A stretch of DNA of 41,115 nt from Deltaproteobacteria bacterium (GTDB lineage: Bacteria; Desulfobacterota; WTBG01; JAGOGO01), in the NCBI GenBank assembly GCA_016935335.1, contig JAFGRE010000003.1, positions 1-41,115 of the forward strand, written 5' to 3'. The notes under the pieces are model-generated. The model was not told the DNA's origin. It saw nothing but the letters and a program-made list of their open reading frames with translations, and ran no database searches. A program made the position numbers and the translations under genes. Below are positions 1 to 8,155 of the stretch, one piece after another. Every line of letters starts with the position of its first letter. Within the stretch, counting starts at the first letter, position 1.

Positions 1-330
1 GAGATCAATGACCAAGCAATCGATATCAGCCAACATTTCCGGTTGCGGTTCTCGGGTCTTCCCGTAAAGGCTATAGACCGGAAGGCCTGTCCTCTTATCC
101 CGAAAGCCGCCCCATTCTACCATGTTATCCTGTGTTTCACCCCATAGGCCGTGTTGCGGTCCGAAGAGGGCTGCAAGGGTTACTTTTTCGGCGGTCTGAA
201 AGAGGTTGACCGTTGAAATAAAAGATGAATTCACCGAAGCGGCATTGATGACCAAGCCAACAGTTCGACCGCTAACCTGGCAAAAATTATTTTCTTTGAG
301 GACATCGAGTCCAAGCAGAACGTCGGCCAC
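1..330 (-). CDS. namZ: NamZ-like (DUF1343) exo-beta-N-acetylmuramidase, N-terminal part
   Basis: The minus strand stays open from the window edge and reads as the N-terminal 110 residues of the DUF1343 family, whose characterised member NamZ removes terminal MurNAc from peptidoglycan fragments. Diagnostic stretches are GLDVL (residues 7-11), GRTVGLVINAASV (21-33), ALFGPQHGLWGETQDNM (54-70), GLPVYSLYG (82-90) and DIDCLVIDL at the edge. The GTG at 330 is chosen because the family normally begins just before GLDVL and a GAAAGG sits 9 nt upstream. No in-frame ATG exists, and the frame is open back to the stop codon of the sigma gene, so a longer start is possible. No clear signal peptide is seen with this start. 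The gene follows the sigma factor on the same strand, 186 bp away. The rest of the protein lies outside the window. Confidence 0.82.
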   Translation of the reverse strand, partial: MADVLLGLDVLKENNFCQVSGRTVGLVINAASVNSSFISTVNLFQTAEKVTLAALFGPQHGLWGETQDNMVEWGGFRDKRTGLPVYSLYGKTREPQPEMLADIDCLVIDL

Positions 331-516
331 TGTAAACGACCTTTCAACAGGAATAAGGAGAAATCCATGGGCTAATAAAATAATATTCCCATACCACACC
401 TCACCATGAAGTGGCCAAGCTTTTTTTAGAACCAAATCAGAAAAAAACACTGCAACTGGGAAAACTAATGAGGCGTTGCCAAGACTACCATCTGGGGCGT
501 CCCCTTTGGGCGTTGG

Positions 517-2181
517 CTAGCCTTCATTGCTAAGAAGCTTCTCGTTTATTGGGTCTCGAAGCTTTCTGAGGGCTTCCTTTTCAATCTGGCGGATTCTCTC
601 GCGAGTAAGACCGAAAATCCTGCCCACCTCTTCCAGGGTGTGCTCGTTTTCGTGGCCGATTCCGAATCGCATGCGGATTACCTTTTCTTCGCGGGGGCTC
701 AGTGCTGATAGAAATTTACGCACTTCTTCAGATTGTTCCTCCTTGCTGAGTTCATTCACTACGTCGACCTTATTGGTACTCTCAATCACTTCTTCTAAAG
801 TGCTGTCGTTGTTATCTCCTATTGGTGTTTCAAGAGAGATGGGATTACGCGAGAATTTGGAAAGGAGGCGCAGAGCACGTGCCTTTGATACAGAGATGCT
901 CATTTTTTGTGCAATCTCATCCAAGTATGGTTCACGTGCTAATGTCTGGGAAAGAGAACGGCGGACTTTATTGAATCGATATAATGCCTCCGTCAGATGC
1001 ACAGGAATCCTAACGGTATTCCCTTGATCAGCAATTGCTCTATTGATCGATTGCTTGATCCACCACGAAGCATAGGTGCTAAACTTGTTCCCTCTTTCGT
1101 ATTCAAAACGCTCTACCGCTTTGATGAGTCCAATATTTCCCTCTTGAATTAAATCGAGCAGATGCAAACCTCTGTGGACATAGCGTTGTGCCAGTTTGAT
1201 CACCAGACGGAGGTTTGATTCAATCAAGATTTCCTTTGACTTTCGATTCTCTTCTAAAAGATTCAGTATCCGAGAAAGGGAGCGTGACAGGGTAAGATGG
1301 GATATGCCGACTTTCTGTTCGACCTGAGCAATCGTCTCCTTTTTTTTCTTAGCGAACTCGATGAACTCATGAAGCTCATGGTGAGCGAAGGATATTTCGT
1401 TGGATAACTGGTGAAGACCCTCAGGATAATTTCCCAGGGCAGCAAGGACTTTTTTCACGTCTTTTGCAGAAAATCCCGCTGCCTTCCCCCAACGGCCGAC
1501 GGCATCCTTTTCCTTCCTTATGATTCGCTCCATTTCCTTAAGTAGGTTAATAATTCTCTTAGTTTCATCATCGTTCCAGCTTAAGGGCTCTAAATAACCT
1601 GCAATTTTATCACGCTCTAATTGTCGCGGTGAAAGCACGCGACTCTCTTTCTCTTTGAGAACCTTGGCAACCATCGCCAAAAATTCGCCTCTCATTTTTT
1701 CGATATGAGATTCATCCTCTTGTCTCGAAAAATGTATGACGCTTCGTATATCGGTCTTGCCAGAACGTATTTCTTTGCTGAGGCGGAATACTTCATCGTG
1801 GACCAACGGGATAGTCAATAAGATCCTTACGACCTCGGCTTTCCTGAGGGATATGTTTCTGTAAATTTCTTGCTCCTTCTTGCGGTCGATCAGGTTATGC
1901 CGCCCCATGTCCTTAAAGTAAACATTGACAAGGTCATTATCCTCAATTCTTTGTTGCGAATTATCAGAATATTCATCGAGGAAATCATCGTCCTTTTTCC
2001 CTCGTGGATGCCAATTAATGAAGGCAGCATTAAACTTCACTGCACGGTTTCTCGACCTTTTTGTTTCCACCACGGCGACATCAGCTGGGGAGCGATCCTG
2101 GTCGGTATTCTTCATTTTATACATACGAGCCGTCTCGTTCTTCTTTCCTGTTTTCATCTGCATCCGTTTTTTAATTATCAT
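517..2181 (-). CDS. RNA polymerase sigma-70 factor, RpoD-like (lacks region 1.1)
   Basis: A 554-residue primary-type or group 2 sigma factor that directs core RNA polymerase to -35/-10 promoters. Region 1.2 is at about 83-115. A long non-conserved spacer covers 115-300. Region 2 (about 315-390) includes DLIQEGNIGLIKAVERF and FSTYASWWIKQSINRAI. Region 3 is about 394-460. Region 4 (about 484-550) includes LEEVGRIFGLTRERIRQIE and ALRKLRDP. The acidic region 1.1 typical of housekeeping RpoD is not recognisable in the first 80 residues, and the -10-reading Thr of E. coli (T440) is Asn380 here, while Q437 is kept as Gln377. This could mean an alternative, stationary-phase-like sigma. The ATG at 2181 directly abuts an AAGGA, so initiation may occur slightly downstream (Met7 or Met9). 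A good upstream promoter is listed separately. Confidence 0.93.
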   Translation of the reverse strand: MIIKKRMQMKTGKKNETARMYKMKNTDQDRSPADVAVVETKRSRNRAVKFNAAFINWHPRGKKDDDFLDEYSDNSQQRIEDNDLVNVYFKDMGRHNLIDRKKEQEIYRNISLRKAEVVRILLTIPLVHDEVFRLSKEIRSGKTDIRSVIHFSRQEDESHIEKMRGEFLAMVAKVLKEKESRVLSPRQLERDKIAGYLEPLSWNDDETKRIINLLKEMERIIRKEKDAVGRWGKAAGFSAKDVKKVLAALGNYPEGLHQLSNEISFAHHELHEFIEFAKKKKETIAQVEQKVGISHLTLSRSLSRILNLLEENRKSKEILIESNLRLVIKLAQRYVHRGLHLLDLIQEGNIGLIKAVERFEYERGNKFSTYASWWIKQSINRAIADQGNTVRIPVHLTEALYRFNKVRRSLSQTLAREPYLDEIAQKMSISVSKARALRLLSKFSRNPISLETPIGDNNDSTLEEVIESTNKVDVVNELSKEEQSEEVRKFLSALSPREEKVIRMRFGIGHENEHTLEEVGRIFGLTRERIRQIEKEALRKLRDPINEKLLSNEG

Positions 2182-2493
2182 TCCTTAACTATGTTCTTTG
2201 CTTTAAAAAATAAGTACTCATTTTCTTTAGTCAATCTGACTGCATGATAATATCACCGTGGAAGGAGAATCTCTTTGGAATTAGGAGAAATTACAGGTCG
2301 GTGAATCAAGGGAAGGCAATAAAAGTCCGAGATCTTTTTAGTGCATTTGAGTGGGAATGATCGCAGTCCCTAAAAAGAAATTATGCTATGAAATGTTAGG
2401 CAAAGTGTAAACGGAACCGCTGCATTGAAGGTTGAAACCACGACGGTGGTACCTACCCATGACAGTTGATATTGAGGAAAAGAAGATGCGGCA
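2182..2493. other. Intergenic stretch upstream of the sigma gene
   Basis: This 312-bp gap between the sigma gene start and the rpoZ stop holds the sigma-gene promoter near its left end. Nothing else with a convincing coding or structural signature was seen. Short open frames here have no recognisable family and atypical composition. Confidence 0.6.
2207..2234 (-). promoter_or_regulatory. Sigma-70-type promoter of the sigma factor gene
   Basis: Read on the minus strand there is a TTGACT box (2229-2234), a 16-bp spacer and a TATTTT -10-like box (2207-2212). This would give a transcript start near 2200 and a leader of about 20 nt before the ATG at 2181. Inferred from sequence only. Confidence 0.55.
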
Positions 2494-2721
2494 TTATGGA
2501 CCTTCCGATGGGGTGGGCTGTTTTCCACTGTTTTTTTTCACTATTTTGACTTTTCCCTGGGCGATTTCGCGCAATGCTATCACGGTCTCTTTTTCTCCTG
2601 GAGCATCAACCAACGACGGAGCCCCCCTTTTTAATTGGAGAGCTCTTTGTATGGCTCCGTGCACCAAAACAAATCTATTTTCTACTTTCTCTAAACAGTC
2701 TTCAATCGTTATTCTGGCCAT
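2494..2721 (-). CDS. rpoZ: RNA polymerase omega subunit
   Basis: A 75-residue protein matching bacterial omega, the small subunit that helps beta-prime fold and assemble. The opening [20 protein letters not shown] and the following RALQLKRGA and [15 protein letters not shown] are characteristic, and the length fits the family. Start choice: an in-frame GTG at 2730 exists, but the ATG at 2721 starts the canonical MARITIEDC and has AAGGG 8-9 nt upstream. It sits upstream of the sigma gene on the same strand, but a 312-bp gap with its own promoter separates them. In many relatives rpoZ follows gmk; that neighbour is absent here. Confidence 0.93.
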   Translation of the reverse strand: MARITIEDCLEKVENRFVLVHGAIQRALQLKRGAPSLVDAPGEKETVIALREIAQGKVKIVKKNSGKQPTPSEGP

Positions 2722-3286
2722 TGGAAACACCCTTATGCTATTTTAAATTTTTTATATTATTTGAAATGTGTAAAAAAATCAAACATATTTTTCGCCTTTC
2801 TCGGCTGGATGCCCTTGCGAGCAAAAACAGCGCAGGGCGGGTGAGGAGTTCACTCTTCGTTGAGGAGAAAACCTTATTGCTTTTTTCTATGAGGGTTGTC
2901 AGGGATGCCACGGAGTCCGCCACCATCCCAGGGCGGGGACCGGTGGAAGTAAAGGAATCTGCCCTCAGCCGGAGACTTTTCCGGGAAATACCCGTCATTC
3001 GCGGACAATGAATGCATTGCCCCCCAATCTTTGGAATTGATCCCATATCCCCTCCGAGGTGAAGCAATCACTAACCTGATTTCCGCGACAGTGCCCCGCC
3101 TCAAGAGATTCCGGAATAATAAAGGTTAGCGGGAATTGGGAGAGGCAAGGAGGAGAAGTCGTTTCTTGGCTCCTCATTGCCGCCTGAAAGGGGATACTAA
3201 ACCGTTAAGGCAATAAAGATTGGACTCTTGTCAATAATAAAACCGTTGCCGACACTCACTGAACGATTTTCTTCCAAGGACATCTG
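2722..3286. other. Long intergenic stretch, no gene recognised
   Basis: A 565-bp gap between rpoZ and the serine hydroxymethyltransferase gene. Its left end carries the rpoZ promoter. The remainder is GC-richer with several short inverted repeats (for example CCGGA/TCCGG around 2970-2985) and only weak open frames on the minus strand with no family resemblance. I looked for 6S RNA, SRP RNA, RNase P and tmRNA signatures and could not find their conserved cores. An unrecognised RNA or a decayed gene is possible. Confidence 0.5.
2754..2782 (-). promoter_or_regulatory. rpoZ promoter
   Basis: On the minus strand a TTGATT box (2777-2782) and a TAATAT box (2754-2759) are separated by the ideal 17 bp, about 30 nt upstream of the rpoZ start. 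This is a strong sigma-70-type match. Confidence 0.7.
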
Positions 3287-4543
3287 CTACGAGCCAGCTT
3301 GACTGTCAAAGCTGTATTTGACATCCTGAAAAGCTGACCGGAAACGATTGACCTCTTCCTTAACATTTTTTTTGTCGATAACGCATTCCTTCATTAGTTC
3401 TGCGATTTTTTCCATCTCTTGTTTGCCCATGCCAAAGCGAGTCATTTCTTGGACACCAATTCGAATTCCATCAGGATGGGTAGCATTGCGGAGCGGTTCA
3501 TGAGGAAGCAAGTTCATATTGAGAACAATATCATTCATTTCCAGATTGATGGAAACCTCCTCTCCACCATTGAACTTATTTACATTAACCGCAACTTGGT
3601 GGCTCTCCGTGTAGCCAAACTCTTTCGCCCCCACGTCAAATCCTTGTTTGTCAAGGGCTTCTGCGAGAGCTTTAGCATTGGCTATTACATCTCTGGCATA
3701 CTGTTGCCCGAATTCCATTACCTCATACGTACAGATTGCGAGTTGGGCCAACGTATTCAAATGGTGGTTGCTGGAAGACCCCGGGAAGGCCCCTCGGTCG
3801 ATTTTTCTCCAGAAGGCACTGTCGACGTTGCTTAATACCAGCCCCCGTTGACTGCCAAAGAACGTCTTGTGAGTGCTCGCCGTGACTAAATGTGCCCCCT
3901 CTTCAAGGGGAGATTGAAATTGTTTTCCAGCTATCAGGCCGAGCACATGAGCAGCGTCGTAAACAATGTTTGCCTTGTTTTCCACACAGACATCAGCAAG
4001 TTCACGGACTGGTTCCGGAAATAAAAAAAGGCTTTTGCCAAAAACAATGAGGGCGGGTTTTACGGCATGAATGAGGTCCTTGGTCTTGTCCACATCGATA
4101 TGATATCCGTCGGCGGTGATGGGGAAATCAATAATATTCTTGGTGAATTTGCCAACTGATCCTATCTTGTGGTGACTGATATGCCCGCCTCCGGGTGTAG
4201 AGTTGACCATTACCGGGTTGTTATGATTGATCAAGCGGCTAAAAACAGCTTCATTAGCATTCGTTCCGCTGATCGGTCTCACCTCTGAATGGGTGCACTC
4301 AAACAGCATCTTCAGGTTACTCTTGAGAGTGTTTTCTATTGTGTCGATAAAGCTTGTTCCGCGGTAATAACGCTCTCCGGGATGGCCTTCGGCGTAACGA
4401 TGGGCAAAATCAGAACCTGCGTGCGCACGGGCCCGACGGCTCATCACATTTTCACTGGCAATCAAGTTGATGCAGCGACTTCGCCACTCGTTTTGTTGTT
4501 CAATTAATCGCTCTGTTTCTCGTATCTTATCTTCGTACACCAA
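3287..4543 (-). CDS. glyA: Serine hydroxymethyltransferase-like PLP enzyme (divergent GlyA)
   Basis: About 418 residues of fold-type I PLP enzyme closest to serine hydroxymethyltransferase, which interconverts serine and glycine with tetrahydrofolate. Conserved stretches include INLIASENVMS (28-38, counting from the furthest upstream start), HRYAEGHPGERYYRG, the PLP-phosphate loop SGTNAN, VYDAAHVLGLIAG (the Asp contacting the PLP nitrogen) and STHKTFFGSQRG with the Schiff-base lysine at 228. The STHKTFFG form and short C-terminus resemble archaeal-type rather than E. coli-type GlyA. Start: an AGGAGG lies upstream with no ATG; the TTG at 4543 has 8-nt spacing, GTG at 4540 is an alternative, and TTG at 4549 is too close. 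It is not closely linked to folate genes. A related aldolase specificity cannot be excluded. Confidence 0.82.
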   Translation of the reverse strand: MVYEDKIRETERLIEQQNEWRSRCINLIASENVMSRRARAHAGSDFAHRYAEGHPGERYYRGTSFIDTIENTLKSNLKMLFECTHSEVRPISGTNANEAVFSRLINHNNPVMVNSTPGGGHISHHKIGSVGKFTKNIIDFPITADGYHIDVDKTKDLIHAVKPALIVFGKSLFLFPEPVRELADVCVENKANIVYDAAHVLGLIAGKQFQSPLEEGAHLVTASTHKTFFGSQRGLVLSNVDSAFWRKIDRGAFPGSSSNHHLNTLAQLAICTYEVMEFGQQYARDVIANAKALAEALDKQGFDVGAKEFGYTESHQVAVNVNKFNGGEEVSINLEMNDIVLNMNLLPHEPLRNATHPDGIRIGVQEMTRFGMGKQEMEKIAELMKECVIDKKNVKEEVNRFRSAFQDVKYSFDSQAGS

Positions 4544-4642
4544 AGACAATACCTCCTTATGAAAACAGTAATAGCAAAATCGAATACTAAACGTTCAGGA
4601 AGAAGAAGTCAATCTTTTCATAGCAGGAGAGAGAGGGGGAAG

Positions 4643-5341
4643 CTATTTTTCGCCGCCAGAATAAATGTCCACTTTGAAGAACCGTAATAGTTCAAGAGGA
4701 TGATCAAGCAGCGCCTTGGCCCCGCCGGCAATCAGTTCATCCTCTGGGCGAAACCCCCACAAGACTCCTACCGGATACATACCGGCGGAAACGGCTGTTT
4801 CCATATCTATCCCTGAGTCCCCCACGAAGATGACTGACTGGGGTTGAATGTTGAAGAGAGCAGCGATGTTAAGGGCCGCGAGAGGATCGGGTTTTTTAGG
4901 AACGTCCGGCTTGGCGCCGAGAACGAGGTCAAACCTTCCCGAGGGAAGTAAGACAGCGGTGATAACCTTGGTAAATCTATCGGGCTTGTTTGATAAAATA
5001 GCCATCCTCACTCCCTGGGTACTTAGCTCGTCAATGAGTTCGAGTACTCCTTTATAGGGACGGGTGGTAAAAGTCCAGCGTTTTTCGTACTCGTTACGCA
5101 TGGCTACAACGCACCGCTCAATCATGGAATCTGTACGATTGCTTTTGGGAAGAGCTTGCCTCACTAATTGCTCGATGCCTTCGCCAATGAAGTCTCTATA
5201 GGTTTCGGGGTCATGCTCCGGGAAGCCGCACTCCTTCAGAACGGCATTCATTGACTCGGCTATATCTTCAAGGGAATCGAGGAGCGTTCCATCGAGGTCA
5301 AATATCACTGCTTTAAAATAAAGGCATCCATCTTTGCTCAT
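4643..5341 (-). CDS. HAD-family phosphatase, phosphoglycolate phosphatase-like
   Basis: A 232-residue haloacid dehalogenase hydrolase with all four motifs: I, FDLDGTLLD (nucleophile and acid/base Asp); II, ILSNKP; III, KKPDP; IV, GDSGID. The small helical cap between motifs I and II and the overall length fit Gph/phosphoglycolate phosphatase or a related small-molecule phosphatase; the substrate cannot be fixed from sequence. It begins 38 bp downstream of the 868-residue KaiC/ATP-grasp gene on the same strand, so the two are probably cotranscribed. The ATG at 5341 has only a weak ribosome-binding site, possibly because of translational coupling. Confidence 0.85.
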   Translation of the reverse strand: MSKDGCLYFKAVIFDLDGTLLDSLEDIAESMNAVLKECGFPEHDPETYRDFIGEGIEQLVRQALPKSNRTDSMIERCVVAMRNEYEKRWTFTTRPYKGVLELIDELSTQGVRMAILSNKPDRFTKVITAVLLPSGRFDLVLGAKPDVPKKPDPLAALNIAALFNIQPQSVIFVGDSGIDMETAVSAGMYPVGVLWGFRPEDELIAGGAKALLDHPLELLRFFKVDIYSGGEK

Positions 5342-5379
5342 AGATTTGGATTTCCGGAAGGTGCTTGTTTTGGTGAGTT

Positions 5380-7986
5380 TTAATCCGCACGAGAGGCGAA
5401 GCAGAGAGCCCGAGTTTTTTTTCTATCCATGACGACACAAAAGTCCTTGTGCTCATGAGGTATCTCGATCACATGCACCACGTCGGAAAGACTTTCGAAA
5501 TCCGGCGCCATAGATTTAAGCAAATTGGTTTTCTCCTTGAGAAAGGATTCATTGATGTAATTGTCTGCCATTCCTGGGTACACAGCCAAATAATAGATTT
5601 TGTCTTCCACCAGGTCCTGGAAAAAATGGGTTCCATACGAGACCTCAGGGACATAACCTTCGGTACTTTTGGCGACCTCAACAATGACAGCCGAAGCATC
5701 TATGTCCGCATAGCTTACATTGACACCCAAGTCGATGTTGTTACTTCCCCATCGCCCCGGGCCAATAAGGATATATCTTGCGTCTGCGGCTTCGATGGTT
5801 CCATTGACCTTCCCAATGGACCGGCCAATCTGATATTTTTTTTCTAAGGGGCACTCATGGTATCCGTCAGTGTCCACATAGACGATATAACGGACGTTAT
5901 CGACCAGTGCAGTAATAACGCAGTTGTTTGTTCGAAAGATAACACTTCCAGGATCAACATCCTCCGGGAAGATGACTTCGGCCTGGTCTCGAATTTCACT
6001 TAATGGTCTGCATTGAAGCAGATTAATCATTATGGTGCCTTTTTCATCTACATCAGCGACAAATTCGATATCTACAGGTATTCCATAGCCTTCCTCTAAC
6101 TTCCGTAATATCTTATCCATGACAGAAGCGAAGGATGTTTTCCTTACCAGGTTGTTAAACGTTAGGATTTTGCCTTCGGCAGCCTTTAGCTGCATCAGGC
6201 TGACGGGATCGGAGAGAGTACCCTCCTTGTGAATCGAGAAGAGGTACTGGTAGACAGGGAGTGTTTCTGTTCCCAAAGCTTCATCAAGCTCCACAGTCTT
6301 AAACTGATTTGAGGAGAAATCGATAAAATCAACATAATGTTGAGAATAATGTCGAATTTCAGATTCATAGAGAACGGGACGAAGCGTTGGGTGACTGAGG
6401 GCGATCATGCGGGGATAATCATTTCCGACACGGTCAACGGCTCTGGTACCCATTCCAAATACCAAGCGAAGAAGACCTTGATCCGTGTTAATGCGAGGTG
6501 ACCAGGGATTAAAGTTCCGGGAAAAACCGACGCCTGCAACCATAGGCATCAGTTTATTGCCTAATTCTCTCCCTTCGACTCGCATTACCAAAACCCCCAT
6601 TTGTTCATCGGAAAAGATCAATTTGTGCTTTATCCGATACAAGAGGGCATCGGGCTTTAAGACACTACTGTAAACAATCCTAATAGCATTCAAGAAATCA
6701 TGAAAGCGGTTTTCAAATTCACCTTGGTTGGGGCAAAAAACGCTGTCATACTTGCCTGCAAATGCGTATCCGAAATTATCCTCTAGCAGGCTCGATGAAC
6801 GGACTATAATGGGTTGGGTACCGAAATGATTTAATACTTCTTTAAGTTGTTCAAGGGTTTCAGGGCGAAAAAATCCGTTCAGGAAGGGTTCTCGCATTTT
6901 GGGGTATTCAGAAACGATGGTATCTCTGTCCTTGTACTGCTGACTTAAGAGGTAAAGCAGATCGTTGTCGAGCATGAATTCAAAGAAAACATCTGATCCG
7001 ATGTAATATGAATCGTGATCCTGCAGTATGTCTTTGAGTTCAGGCAAATCGTTTTGAGCAGCCAATTCGAGAATTTTGCGCGCCAAAAGCATGCCGGCGG
7101 ATTTCCCACCGATTCGCCCTGAACCGACGAGGCGGTTGTGAATTTTTTCGATATCCTCCAAGGTAAAATAGCGTTGCGCGATAGCAAAGTACTCCGATCG
7201 CTGACTGATAAGCGTTTTTATCAATTCCATGCGAAGGGCCTCGCAGTTTGCCGGAGAATAACATGACCGCTCGTGCAATCGTTTAAACAGGGTGTTAATT
7301 GTTTGAAGATAATCGGATTTCGGAGGGGGCTGCGAAGCCATTATCGTCGGGACCTGTTCGATGCCCTCCCATGGTCCTTCGGGGGCTTTCCCCACCGGAG
7401 AGAGAAGTGTAAAGGTCTGAAACATAGTGGGGGAATACCGGTCCCATACCCTCAGGGGCCGAATATATGACTGGCCGTCCTGCACATAGAAATCTATGAG
7501 TATCTGAGTAGTGTCCTTGATTCGTGCGATCGTCTGATTGTTATGACTTCCCCGGAGAATGCAAAAATAAGCGATCGTTTCGAGTTCGAACAACCGCGGA
7601 CAAACAGTACGGAAAAAATTGGCCAGCGATTCATCACTCCCCCACTGCCGAGCCAGAACTGACAGATTATCGAAGACATAATAAACCTTTTCCCCCGATG
7701 CTTCCATTACGTCCCTCACAAAGCGGTAGAAGTAATCGAAGCCCTTGTTTAAGTCGATAGAGACAACTCTGCAATGGGGGGATATCCCCGGAATATTAAA
7801 GGAGTCGAAATGTATATATATAATTTCAACCCCTTGCCTGCTTGCTTCTTCGACGAAGGGGCGGACGAGCCATGAATACTCAAGGGGGGTTGTAACCTGC
7901 CACACCACGTTGTCCCCCCAGCGCAATCCATCAAGCAGGGTATCAATAACGGGGACACCCGTATTGACTTTGACATCTTCTTTCAT
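5380..7986 (-). CDS. KaiC-like module fused to a PEP-synthase-type ATP-grasp (PEP/pyruvate-binding) domain
   Basis: An 868-residue multidomain protein. Residues about 8-190 resemble a KaiC/RecA fold (GVPVIDTLLDGLRWGDNVVW, then a Walker-B-like VYYVFDNLSVL at 101-111), but the P-loop is gone: TTPLEYSW stands where GxxxxGKT should be. Residues about 285-665 match the N-terminal nucleotide-binding domain of PEP synthase/pyruvate phosphate dikinase: IGGKSAG (292-298), IVRSSSLLED (394-403) with FAGKYDSVF, and IEFV...LLQCRP (640-661). The phosphohistidine swivel domain and PEP-binding TIM barrel are absent, so it cannot be a complete PEP synthase. A C-terminal region (about 680-868) with IGPGRWGS and SYGTHFFQDL is of unknown function. 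AAGGA lies 5 nt before the ATG. It is followed by the HAD gene and preceded by nrpR on the same strand. The same KaiC-like module recurs at 12518-13606. Function unknown; a signalling or phosphotransfer role is a guess. Confidence 0.8.
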   Translation of the reverse strand: MKEDVKVNTGVPVIDTLLDGLRWGDNVVWQVTTPLEYSWLVRPFVEEASRQGVEIIYIHFDSFNIPGISPHCRVVSIDLNKGFDYFYRFVRDVMEASGEKVYYVFDNLSVLARQWGSDESLANFFRTVCPRLFELETIAYFCILRGSHNNQTIARIKDTTQILIDFYVQDGQSYIRPLRVWDRYSPTMFQTFTLLSPVGKAPEGPWEGIEQVPTIMASQPPPKSDYLQTINTLFKRLHERSCYSPANCEALRMELIKTLISQRSEYFAIAQRYFTLEDIEKIHNRLVGSGRIGGKSAGMLLARKILELAAQNDLPELKDILQDHDSYYIGSDVFFEFMLDNDLLYLLSQQYKDRDTIVSEYPKMREPFLNGFFRPETLEQLKEVLNHFGTQPIIVRSSSLLEDNFGYAFAGKYDSVFCPNQGEFENRFHDFLNAIRIVYSSVLKPDALLYRIKHKLIFSDEQMGVLVMRVEGRELGNKLMPMVAGVGFSRNFNPWSPRINTDQGLLRLVFGMGTRAVDRVGNDYPRMIALSHPTLRPVLYESEIRHYSQHYVDFIDFSSNQFKTVELDEALGTETLPVYQYLFSIHKEGTLSDPVSLMQLKAAEGKILTFNNLVRKTSFASVMDKILRKLEEGYGIPVDIEFVADVDEKGTIMINLLQCRPLSEIRDQAEVIFPEDVDPGSVIFRTNNCVITALVDNVRYIVYVDTDGYHECPLEKKYQIGRSIGKVNGTIEAADARYILIGPGRWGSNNIDLGVNVSYADIDASAVIVEVAKSTEGYVPEVSYGTHFFQDLVEDKIYYLAVYPGMADNYINESFLKEKTNLLKSMAPDFESLSDVVHVIEIPHEHKDFCVVMDRKKTRALCFASRAD

Positions 7987-8038
7987 GGTGTTCCTTCCAT
8001 AAATAACAGTTAAAAATTAACGACGAAAAACTAACCAA

Positions 8039-8055
8039 CATCATTCGAGATGATG
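8039..8055. repeat. Small inverted repeat upstream of the 868-residue gene
   Basis: CATCAT-TCGAG-ATGATG forms a perfect 6-bp stem with a 5-nt loop in the 169-bp gap between nrpR and the KaiC/ATP-grasp gene. It lacks a T-run, so it is more likely a binding site or leader hairpin than a terminator, and it may be chance. Confidence 0.3.
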
Positions 8056-8155
8056 GCGTGTTCATAAAGGGAAGGGATGAATTTCATTGTATCTTGACAG
8101 TAGAAACTACCGAACAACAAAAGACATCATGATTTCGGCAAAATTAGCCACGGGT

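Noticed and set aside
206-409. 67-codon plus-strand frame at the left edge
   Set aside because: It is antisense to the NamZ-like coding sequence, whose conserved motifs are clear on the minus strand.
2738-3067. Minus-strand open frames upstream of rpoZ (also 2874-3104 and 2995-3177)
   Set aside because: They overlap each other in different frames, cover the rpoZ promoter and show no family resemblance or ribosome-binding site.
2783-3286. 6S RNA, SRP RNA, RNase P or tmRNA in the gap upstream of rpoZ
   Set aside because: The conserved core sequences of these RNAs could not be found on either strand.
5380-7986. Annotation as phosphoenolpyruvate synthase
   Set aside because: Only the N-terminal nucleotide-binding domain is present; the phosphohistidine and PEP-binding domains needed for the reaction are absent.
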